A DNA stretch of 11,194 nt. It comes from DAOTZS01 sp034434335 (lineage in GTDB: Bacteria; Chloroflexota; Anaerolineae; CG2-30-64-16). Both the position numbers and the translations under genes were made by a program. Position 1 is the stretch's first letter, and every line of letters starts with the position of its first letter. The DNA lies in contig DAOTZS010000255.1 of assembly GCA_034434335.1 (NCBI GenBank), forward strand, positions 1 to 11,194, read 5' to 3'. Under the pieces are notes generated by a model, which had not been told where the DNA came from, did no database searches, and saw only the letters and a list, made by a program, of their open reading frames with translations. Shown here one piece after another: positions 1-5,338 of this stretch.

Positions 1-829
1 CCCCGGGCAGCCTGCCTAGAGCCTCCTCCTCGCCCGCCAGGCCCCGGCCTGCCACCGTCAGCCTGGCATCGGGCAGTTCCTGCCGCACTCGCAGCCACAC
101 CGCCGCCACATCGGCCGGGCAAACGCCGGCAAAACGGGTGTAGAGAAGTACCGAACGTGAGCCAACATGAGCCTCGGCCGCCGATAATGTCACGGGATCA
201 GGTTCCACTCCGTTCGGCAGCACAAAAACCCGCTCAGGGTGCGCGCCAAACTGTATCGCCCGCTCCCTCAGGCACGGACTGGCCACAGTCCAGGCGTCTG
301 CGTGGGAAAGGCCAAACCGTTCCTGCCAGGCAAAGAACCAACGCTGCCACCGCGTATAGCCCAGGCGCGGATCGTCGCTCCAGCCCCCAGGGCCCTCCCA
401 ATCGTCTGTATCCACCACCAACAAGGGGGCATCCTCCGCAGCCAGACGCTTGCGAGCCAGGGAACGCCTTATCCACAACATGGTGGCTATCAACCCCGAC
501 GGACCCTTAGGCTTGAACACATGGACGAGTCGCGGCTGCCAGGCCCGTACCGCGCGCCACAGTTCAACTGCCAGCGCCAGATGGTGCCTTGCCCTCCCCG
601 GGCCCCAGCCCTTCCCCACCTCCCCACCTGTAGCGGGCCAGTGCATGTGCTGGATCGTTACTCCTTGTTCGGTCCAGCAACGGCCGCTGTCCTGAGGACT
701 ATCGTAAGGGGGAATCAGCAGAGCAACGTCATACCCCCGCCGCGCCAGGGCTTTGGCCAGGGGCAAGACACGAGCTCTCGTGCTGCCTTTGGCACGCAGG
801 CCAAAAGGCGCTACCAGAGCAATACGCAT
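1..829 (-). CDS. Family 4 (GT-B) glycosyltransferase, C-terminus cut by the window edge
   Basis: The open frame runs from an ATG at 829 to the left edge without a stop, giving 276 residues of the N-terminal part. The start MRIALVAPFG, followed by STRARVLPLAKALARRGYDV (16-35), is the typical first beta-alpha unit of a GT-B Rossmann domain that binds the acceptor. Other landmarks are LVHVFKPKG (101-109), VVDTDDWEGPGGW (138-150), ADAWTVASPCLRER (177-190) and VLPNGVEP (203-210). The last is the usual end of the N-terminal domain, and SVLLYTRF (226-233) begins the nucleotide-sugar-binding domain. The second domain, with its E-x7-E motif, is mostly outside the window. The family transfers sugars from nucleotide or lipid donors to lipids, polysaccharides or other acceptors; donor and acceptor cannot be read here. 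It starts 42 bp after the URO-D-family gene and has no strong ribosome binding site, so it is probably expressed from the same transcript. Confidence 0.85.
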   Translation of the reverse strand, partial: MRIALVAPFGLRAKGSTRARVLPLAKALARRGYDVALLIPPYDSPQDSGRCWTEQGVTIQHMHWPATGGEVGKGWGPGRARHHLALAVELWRAVRAWQPRLVHVFKPKGPSGLIATMLWIRRSLARKRLAAEDAPLLVVDTDDWEGPGGWSDDPRLGYTRWQRWFFAWQERFGLSHADAWTVASPCLRERAIQFGAHPERVFVLPNGVEPDPVTLSAAEAHVGSRSVLLYTRFAGVCPADVAAVWLRVRQELPDARLTVAGRGLAGEEEALGRLPG

Positions 830-871
830 GGGGGCAAAAACCGGAGAGGAGATGATAACAGGCCAGGAGCC

Positions 872-1900
872 CTAAACCGCCAGCGGATAGCACCCATAGC
901 GCTGAACCGCCTGGGACAGGGCCCGCACATTCTCAGGCCGCAGATAGCCGGCCAGGCTGTTGCCGCTGGTAACAATATACCCTCCTCCTGGCCCCACATC
1001 GCGGATCAGGTCCCGCACCTCGCGATCCACATCCTCGGGGGTGCCCATGCCCAGGATGTTCAGGTCCACATTGCCCAGCAGACACAGCCGTTGGCCATAT
1101 CGCTGTTTCAGGGCCCGGATATCCATAGCTCCTTTCTCAATCGGATGCAGGCCAGCGATCCCCAGGCTCAACAGGTCATCCAGGATGGGGAGCAGGTTCC
1201 CATCGCTGTGCAGCACCCACGGCAGGGTGATCTTCTCTCGTACTTTCTGATAGCGAGGCAGGAACAGGTCGCGAAACAGCGAGCGCGAGAAGAAGGGCCC
1301 CGTCTTGAAAGCCATGTCATCAGTGCTGACAAAAACGTCGAATCCCAGCCTGCACACCCGTTCGGCCACCACTGCCGCCCAGTCACAGTAGAGATCGAGG
1401 ACTCGTTCGACAAAGGGGCGATTCTCGTACAGAGAGAAGCAGAAGTTCTCCAACCCCATACTCAACCAGGCCGGGAAGGGCCCAATGCGGGTGATGAAGA
1501 AAGCGGCGTAGTCCCCCTTCTGGGCAGCAAAAGCCCGCGCCTCGGCGTACAGCGCATCATCATAGGGGTCTGGCAGTTGAATCTTCGCCAAGTCGGCCTC
1601 ACTGCGGATCAGGCCCTCGCCATAGAACAGCCGGCCATCCAGGCCTGCCCTTTTCTCGGCGTAGACCGGAGCCCGCAACACGTAATAGATGTTATCCATC
1701 TTCAGCGTGGCTGCGATCGCCTTGATCTCGTCCACGGTATAAGGGTTACTTTCCAGGTTGGCCGCCTGGCTCTCCACACCTGGCCACCCCAACAAGCGGT
1801 GCGCCAGGGCCCGGTCAACGCCGATCTCGCAATAGGGAACCCGGTCGGGAACCTGGCCCCGCAAGGCCATCAGTACCCGCTCCCGTGAGGTCATAGCCAT
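872..1900 (-). CDS. Uroporphyrinogen decarboxylase superfamily protein (URO-D fold, not HemE)
   Basis: This is a 342-residue protein of the URO-D superfamily, which holds heme-pathway HemE and many corrinoid-dependent methyltransferases (MtaA, CmuA types). Visible landmarks are the N-terminus MTSRERVLMALRGQVPDRVPY (3-23), the segment VSTDDMAFKTGPFFS (191-205), VLHSDGNLLPILDDL (229-243), IAGLHPIEKGAMDI (248-261), LLGNVDLNIL (274-283) and the C-terminal GGGYIVTSGNSLAGYLRPEN (305-324). The HemE N-terminal signature with PVWxMRQAGR is missing, so heme synthesis is unlikely. The zinc-ligand H-x-C motif expected in MtaA/CmuA methyltransferases reads H231-S-D-G here, so classical thiol-methyl transfer is also uncertain. 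Start choice: GGAGG lies 6 nt before the first ATG (1900), whereas the ATG two codons later would be 12 nt away. It has its own promoter behind the glmS terminator. Substrate unknown. Confidence 0.85.
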   Translation of the reverse strand: MAMTSRERVLMALRGQVPDRVPYCEIGVDRALAHRLLGWPGVESQAANLESNPYTVDEIKAIAATLKMDNIYYVLRAPVYAEKRAGLDGRLFYGEGLIRSEADLAKIQLPDPYDDALYAEARAFAAQKGDYAAFFITRIGPFPAWLSMGLENFCFSLYENRPFVERVLDLYCDWAAVVAERVCRLGFDVFVSTDDMAFKTGPFFSRSLFRDLFLPRYQKVREKITLPWVLHSDGNLLPILDDLLSLGIAGLHPIEKGAMDIRALKQRYGQRLCLLGNVDLNILGMGTPEDVDREVRDLIRDVGPGGGYIVTSGNSLAGYLRPENVRALSQAVQRYGCYPLAV

Positions 1901-1940
1901 AAGCCGCCTCCACGTGTTGACGATTCAGAGCATCGCTAAG

Positions 1941-1969
1941 ATTCTATCACACGGCCCCTGGCCTCGCAA
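1941..1969 (-). promoter_or_regulatory. Sigma70-like promoter for the URO-D-family gene
   Basis: On the minus strand, TTGCGA (1969-1964, 4 of 6 to consensus) is separated by 17 bp from TAGAAT (1946-1941, 5 of 6). It lies about 40 bp before the start codon at 1900 and directly after the glmS terminator, where a new promoter is expected. The -35 overlaps the T-run of the terminator. Identified by eye only. Confidence 0.55.
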
Positions 1970-2003
1970 AAGCCTGGCAGCGCGGATCCTGCGCTGCCAG
2001 GCT
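1968..2003 (-). terminator. Intrinsic terminator of glmS
   Basis: A perfect 13-bp inverted repeat (1971-1983 and 1991-2003, arm AGCCTGGCAGCGC) encloses a 7-nt loop and begins 14 bp past the glmS stop. In the direction of glmS transcription the stem ends in TTTT (1971-1968). The stem is very strong but the T-run is short, so release efficiency is uncertain. No T-rich tract follows it on the plus strand, so it serves the minus strand. Confidence 0.75.
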
Positions 2004-2017
2004 GCCAGCTTCATCCC

Positions 2018-3889
2018 TTATTCTACTGTCACGCTCTTCGCCAGGTTGCGAGGCTGATCCACGTCACAGCCCCGGCGCACAGCGATATGATACGCCAGGA
2101 GTTGCAGCGGGATAACGGTCAACACCGGAGTCAGGAACTCTGATGTGCGTGGCACATACAGCACATGATCGGCCTTAGTGCCGATGAAGCTATCCCCTTC
2201 GCTGGCCACAGCGATAACGATGCCGCCGCGGGCCTTGACCTGCTCGATCTGGCTGATCATCTTGTCGTAGACGCGATCCTGAATCGCTATGGCTACGACA
2301 GGCATATGCTCATCAATCAGGGCAATGGGGCCGTGCTTCATCTCTCCTGCAGGGTATCCCTCCGCGTGGATGTAGCTGATCTCTTTCAGCTTCAGCGCGC
2401 CTTCCAGGGCAATAGGGAAGTTGATGCCGCGGCCCAGGTACAAGAAGTCAGTGTGTTGGAAAAAGGCCTGGGCCAGGTCGTGGTAGATGGCATGGCCGGC
2501 AGAGTCCAGCAGGGTGCCCACCAGGGCCGGCAACCTGGCCAGGTCGTCCAAAAGCGCTCGCCTCTGGCTGGCCGAGATCACCCCGCGCAGGGTGCCCAGG
2601 TAGATGGCCAGCAGATATTGGTCTACCAGCGAGGCAGTAAATGCTTTGGTGGAGGCCACGCCCACTTCTGGCCCGGCGTGCATATAGATCACGCTGTCGC
2701 TGAGTCGAGCTGCCTGACTGCCGATCACGTTGACGATGCTCACCAGATGGCATCCCTTGGCTCGTCCCTCCTCCATCGCCGCCAGGGTATCCACAGTTTC
2801 GCCCGACTGGCTGATGGCCAGGAGCAGGGTGTGAGCATCTATCACCGGGTCGCGATAACGGAACTCCGAGGCATACTCAACGCGGACGGGCAACCGGGCC
2901 AGTTGCTCGAACATGAATTGCCCTACCAGTTCTGCATGATAAGAGGTGCCACACGCCACGCTGACCATCTGGGTCAGCTCTCGTGCCTGGTCGGGGGTGA
3001 GAGTCACTTCTTCCAAATATACCTCGCCGTTCCCCAGGTCTACCCGGCCCCGCATGGTGTCGGTCAGAGAGTTGGCCTGTTCGTAGATCTCCTTCTGCAT
3101 GAAGTGCTTGTAGTGGCCTTTGGCAGCCGAGACGGGGTCCCAGGGGATGGTCTGGACGCGAGGTTCCACGGGCTGCCCGTCAAGGGTGGTGATTGTCGCG
3201 CCCTCTCGCTGCACCACCGCGATCTGGCGGTTCTCCAGGAAGAACATACGCCGGGTGTATTCCAGGATGGCGGGCATATCCGAGGCAACAAACATCTCCC
3301 CCTCTCCAAAGCCCAGAACCACTCCTCCGGCATTGCCCAGGCGAGCAGCCACCAGGAGGTCGGGCTCACGTGCGGAGAGGGCTACAATGGCACTGGGGCC
3401 GCGCAAACGGCCCAGGGCTGAGCGCACAACCTCGGCCAGCCGACAGCCGGCCAGACCTTCTCCGGTGTAGCCGGCGGCATAGTAGAGGCCGATTAGATGA
3501 GCAATCACCTCCGTGTCGGTGTCTGACTGGAAGGCAATCCCCTCTGCTTCCAGCTCAGCGCGCAGCTCTCGGAAGTTTTCCACGATGCCATTGTGCACCA
3601 CCACAATCTGGCCGCTGAAGTCGGCATGGGGGTGGGCGTTGCGTTCGCTGGGCTTGCCATGGGTGGCCCAGCGCGTGTGCCCTACGCCGACGTGCCCGGC
3701 CACCGGCGCCTCCTCCAGCCTGGCTGCCAGGTTGCTCAATTTGCCCACATCGCGACGGATGGCAATCCGCCCATCCTGAATCACCGCGATGCCGGCCGAA
3801 TCGTAGCCGCGATATTCCAGCCGGCGCAAACCATCCAGGATCACCTGGACGGCATTGCGCGGCCCAACGTAACCAACGATGCCGCACAT
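2018..3889 (-). CDS. glmS: Glutamine-fructose-6-phosphate aminotransferase (isomerizing)
   Basis: This enzyme makes glucosamine-6-phosphate from fructose-6-phosphate and glutamine, the first committed step towards UDP-GlcNAc and peptidoglycan. The 623-residue frame is complete (E. coli GlmS has 609). Residues 1-~225 are the glutamine amidotransferase domain with nucleophile Cys2 (MCGIVGYVG), GHTRWATHGKPS (70-81), HNGIVENFREL (99-109) and SDTDTE (122-127). The linker carries MQKEIYEQ (264-271). The first SIS domain shows VACGTSYHAELVGQ (311-324), ISQSGETVDTLAAM (359-372) and STKAFTASLV (413-422). The second shows LGRGINFPIALEGALKLKEI (485-504) and AEGYPAGEMKHGPIAL (509-524). The C-terminus DVDQPRNLAKSVTVE is the conserved family ending. 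GGAGG is placed 8 nt before the ATG. The leader contains a glmS ribozyme and a mobile-element copy, so expression is very probably repressed by the enzyme's own product. Confidence 0.98.
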   Translation of the reverse strand: MCGIVGYVGPRNAVQVILDGLRRLEYRGYDSAGIAVIQDGRIAIRRDVGKLSNLAARLEEAPVAGHVGVGHTRWATHGKPSERNAHPHADFSGQIVVVHNGIVENFRELRAELEAEGIAFQSDTDTEVIAHLIGLYYAAGYTGEGLAGCRLAEVVRSALGRLRGPSAIVALSAREPDLLVAARLGNAGGVVLGFGEGEMFVASDMPAILEYTRRMFFLENRQIAVVQREGATITTLDGQPVEPRVQTIPWDPVSAAKGHYKHFMQKEIYEQANSLTDTMRGRVDLGNGEVYLEEVTLTPDQARELTQMVSVACGTSYHAELVGQFMFEQLARLPVRVEYASEFRYRDPVIDAHTLLLAISQSGETVDTLAAMEEGRAKGCHLVSIVNVIGSQAARLSDSVIYMHAGPEVGVASTKAFTASLVDQYLLAIYLGTLRGVISASQRRALLDDLARLPALVGTLLDSAGHAIYHDLAQAFFQHTDFLYLGRGINFPIALEGALKLKEISYIHAEGYPAGEMKHGPIALIDEHMPVVAIAIQDRVYDKMISQIEQVKARGGIVIAVASEGDSFIGTKADHVLYVPRTSEFLTPVLTVIPLQLLAYHIAVRRGCDVDQPRNLAKSVTVE

Positions 3890-3914
3890 GATATCCCCCT
3901 CCGGAAAGATAGAG

Positions 3915-4104
3915 GTAACTATTCAGGCCGATTGAAATCGCCCCTCCTGGGCACTTCGTGCCGGGTGTCGGCCTCCGCTGACACCCTTCATGTATGCATC
4001 GTGAGAGAGGTCGGCCTTCGCCGACCTCTGGCCGCAGGCCCAAAAAGGGTGACGCATCGGGCGAGCCCTCGGCGTGGCCCTTCCAGTCACCGCTGAATAG
4101 TTAC
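3915..4104. mobile_element. MITE-like non-autonomous element, copy 1 (between ribozyme and glmS)
   Basis: This 190-bp element has 10-bp perfect terminal inverted repeats, GTAACTATTC at 3915-3924 and GAATAGTTAC at 4095-4104. Its other copy is at 4331-4524 in the same orientation. It contains no credible gene. Internal foldback units include CGATT-GA-AATCG near the left end, GGTGTCGGC/GCTGACACC with one G-T mismatch (3963-3984), and a perfect 10-bp stem AGAGGTCGGC/GCCGACCTCT with loop CTTC (4006-4029). The 8 bp on each side (agatagag left, agtgagta right) do not match well, so either the insertion is old or the element came in with its surroundings. It ends 25 bp before the glmS ATG and leaves the ribosome binding site intact. 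It carries a 27-nt segment (4054-4080) that copy 2 lacks. Confidence 0.85.
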
Positions 4105-4170
4105 AGTGAGTATGCGTCGTAGAGGAACAGCGCTGCACAGCAGCAGATCTGAGGTTGGAGAGGGGAGAAA

Positions 4171-4306
4171 AGGGCCAGCCACAGCCCTGGAGGCATCCGC
4201 CGATCCGTTCGATTTTCTCCTGCCATTAGCAGGCAGGATTAGCACCCACCTCGCGATGGGGAACCTCCTCCTCGTCATCTCGGCCCTGGGGCCGAGACCA
4301 GGCGCT
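4171..4306 (-). ncRNA. glmS ribozyme (glucosamine-6-phosphate-activated self-cleaving RNA)
   Basis: Read on the minus strand, the segment matches the known glmS ribozyme core block by block. A|GCGCC (4306-4301) gives the expected cleavage site between 4306 and 4305. P1 is a perfect 9-bp stem, TCTCGGCCC/GGGCCGAGA (4297-4289 with 4286-4278), joined to the invariant TGACGAGG (4277-4270). P2 is GGAGG (4268-4264) paired with CCTCC (4193-4189). Inside it lies ATCGAACGGATCGGCGGATG (4213-4194), close to the block known from Bacillus and Thermoanaerobacter ribozymes. CGCC (4304-4301) can pair with GGCG (4201-4198) as in pseudoknot P2.2. A short P3-like hairpin follows, AGGGC/GCCCT (4188-4184 with 4175-4171). 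The family uses GlcN6P as cofactor and, in Bacillus, cleavage leads to mRNA decay. Position upstream of glmS on the same strand confirms the call. Odd points are an extra ~48 nt in the P2 loop and no clear P4; the 3' domain may extend towards 4105. Confidence 0.92.
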
Positions 4307-4322
4307 GTTCTCCCTCACAAAC

Positions 4323-4330
4323 TGGTCGTC
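4323..4330. repeat. Left 8-bp target site duplication of element copy 2
   Basis: TGGTCGTC abuts the left terminal repeat of copy 2 and recurs exactly at 4525-4532 on the other side. A perfect duplication indicates a true and comparatively recent transposition. Confidence 0.85.
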
Positions 4331-4524
4331 GTAACTATTCAGGCCGATTGAAATCGCCCTCTCTGGGCACTTCGCGCCAGCCCTCGCCCCGAAGGGCTCG
4401 GCTCGAGGGGGTGTCGGCCTCCGCCGACACCTTTCATGTGTGCATCACCAGAGAGGTCGGCGAAGGCCGACCACTGGCCGCAGGCCCCAAAAGGGTGACT
4501 TCCAGTCACCGCCCGAATAGTTAC
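4331..4524. mobile_element. MITE-like non-autonomous element, copy 2 (upstream of ribozyme)
   Basis: This 194-bp element ends in GTAACTATTC (4331-4340) and GAATAGTTAC (4515-4524), and both sides carry the duplicated target TGGTCGTC. It has no gene of its own. Internal foldbacks include a perfect 9-bp stem GGTGTCGGC/GCCGACACC (4410-4431), a 7-bp stem GGTCGGC/GCCGACC with loop GAAG (4455-4472), and GGTGAC/GTCACC near the right end (4494-4510). Compared with copy 1 it carries ~30 extra nt around 4379-4410 and lacks 27 nt in its right half. GTAA termini with 8-bp duplications are the published signature of IS66-family elements, so an IS66-type transposase acting in trans is the best guess (inference; no such gene is in the window). 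The insertion lies between plsC and the ribozyme. Confidence 0.88.
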
Positions 4525-4532
4525 TGGTCGTC
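4525..4532. repeat. Right 8-bp target site duplication of element copy 2
   Basis: TGGTCGTC directly follows the right terminal repeat and equals the 8 bp at 4323-4330. Removing the element and one copy of this octamer restores a continuous leader between plsC and the ribozyme. Confidence 0.85.
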
Positions 4533-4534
4533 TT

Positions 4535-4560
4535 CTATGGAGACATGGTCACCTCCTTTA
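4535..4560 (-). promoter_or_regulatory. Near-perfect Shine-Dalgarno with a three-codon reading frame
   Basis: The minus strand reads TAAAGGAGGTGACC (4560-4547) and then ATG at 4546. AAAGGAGGTGA is essentially full complementarity to the 16S rRNA 3' end, stronger than at any gene start in the window. The frame is only ATG-TCT-CCA-TAG (ends 4535), and no alternative start opens a longer frame. It is either a translated leader mini-ORF between plsC and glmS or the remnant of a lost gene start. Copy 2 of the element is inserted a few bases further on and did not create the stop. Confidence 0.5.
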
Positions 4561-4597
4561 GGCCGGCCAGGGACGCAGGGCAGGAATGAAAGCGTCC

Positions 4598-5338
4598 TTA
4601 CAAATACTCCAGCCACTGATGTTGAGCTGGATCGCAGTCTGCGTAGTCCCCACGCATCTCTGGCGGCAATAAGTTGGCGAGCTGCACCATTGCCTCGTCG
4701 GTCATCTGGCGCATCACTTCCCGGCTGACCTGGCCCTCGGGCCACCGGAAGCGGAAAGGCCGGCCATAAGTCAGGGTGACGCGAGGGCGCTTGAAGACCT
4801 GCGGCAACGACCACGAGAAGGCTGGCGTGCCGGTGACCGCGCAAGGTAGCAGCCAGATGTTGCGCACAGCTCGCGCGATGAAGGCCAACCCCTCCTTGGC
4901 TCTATGCAGCCGGCCATCACGGCTGCGCGTCCCTTCCGGCGAGATGACGGAAATATCTCCGTCGTGCAGCACATCCCAGGTAGCCTGCAGCGCCGTCCGG
5001 TCAACTGTCCCACGCCTGATGAAAATCACGTGATAACCGCGCAGCATCCAGCCCACAAAAGGCCACCGGCTGGCCTCGATCTTGGTCAGCGGCACCGCAT
5101 AACGTCGCATCGTGCCACAGATTATGGCCGGATCAAGCCAGTGGATATGGTTGTAGTAGACAATTCCAGCGCCCGTAGCCGGGAGATTCTCCTCCCCTCG
5201 CACCTGCATCCGCAGCAACAGCCAGATGAGAAACTTGAGCACCACACCCCAGAGGTAGCGCCCCACAGGGATACGACGCTTACGCGTTACCGGCACCCTC
5301 TGGCCTCTGCCCAACGCTGTATCAAGTTCCGCACACAC
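4598..5338 (-). CDS. plsC: 1-acyl-sn-glycerol-3-phosphate acyltransferase (PlsC/LPLAT family)
   Basis: The 246-residue protein belongs to the membrane-associated acyltransferases that convert lysophosphatidate to phosphatidate in phospholipid synthesis. The catalytic HX4D motif is H64-IHWL-D69 within YYNHIHWLDP. The substrate-binding block IFIRRG is at 105-110, PEGTRS at 134-139 and AKEGLAFIA at 147-155. A hydrophobic segment near 28-43 (YLWGVVLKFLIWLLLR) is the likely membrane contact. The length is normal for PlsC. The chosen start is GTG at 5338, because GGAGG (5350-5346) lies 7 nt upstream. It overlaps the end of the preceding kinase gene by 52 bp in another frame, so translation is probably coupled. 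An alternative GTG at 5296 would nearly remove the overlap but has a weaker ribosome binding site. Exact acyl and lysolipid preference cannot be read from sequence. Confidence 0.9.
   Translation of the reverse strand: MCAELDTALGRGQRVPVTRKRRIPVGRYLWGVVLKFLIWLLLRMQVRGEENLPATGAGIVYYNHIHWLDPAIICGTMRRYAVPLTKIEASRWPFVGWMLRGYHVIFIRRGTVDRTALQATWDVLHDGDISVISPEGTRSRDGRLHRAKEGLAFIARAVRNIWLLPCAVTGTPAFSWSLPQVFKRPRVTLTYGRPFRFRWPEGQVSREVMRQMTDEAMVQLANLLPPEMRGDYADCDPAQHQWLEYL

Noticed and set aside
239..1888. A 549-codon open frame on the plus strand.
   Set aside because: It is antisense to the glycosyltransferase and the URO-D gene, both with clear family motifs. Its product is low-complexity, rich in Pro, Gln and Arg, with no recognisable domain. 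Long antisense frames are expected in GC-rich DNA.
2165..3421. A 418-codon open frame on the plus strand.
   Set aside because: It lies wholly antisense to glmS, which is complete and highly conserved, and its translation shows no family features.
4171..4306. T-box leader as the explanation of the structured RNA before glmS.
   Set aside because: A GAGGTGGG stretch at 4252-4245 hints at the T-box bulge, but the full TGGNACCGCG core and a following terminator are missing. All glmS ribozyme core blocks are present instead.
4106..4351. Plus-strand and minus-strand open frames in the 3900-4730 interval as genes.
   Set aside because: They run through the ribozyme and the element copies, have no family features, and differ between the two copies by indels that are not multiples of three.
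3915..4532. CRISPR array.
   Set aside because: There are only two copies of a 190-bp unit with inverted ends, not short repeats with regular spacers.
4571..4597. GGACGC/GCGTCC hairpin just after the plsC stop as a terminator.
   Set aside because: The stem is only 6 bp with a 15-nt loop, and no T-run follows.
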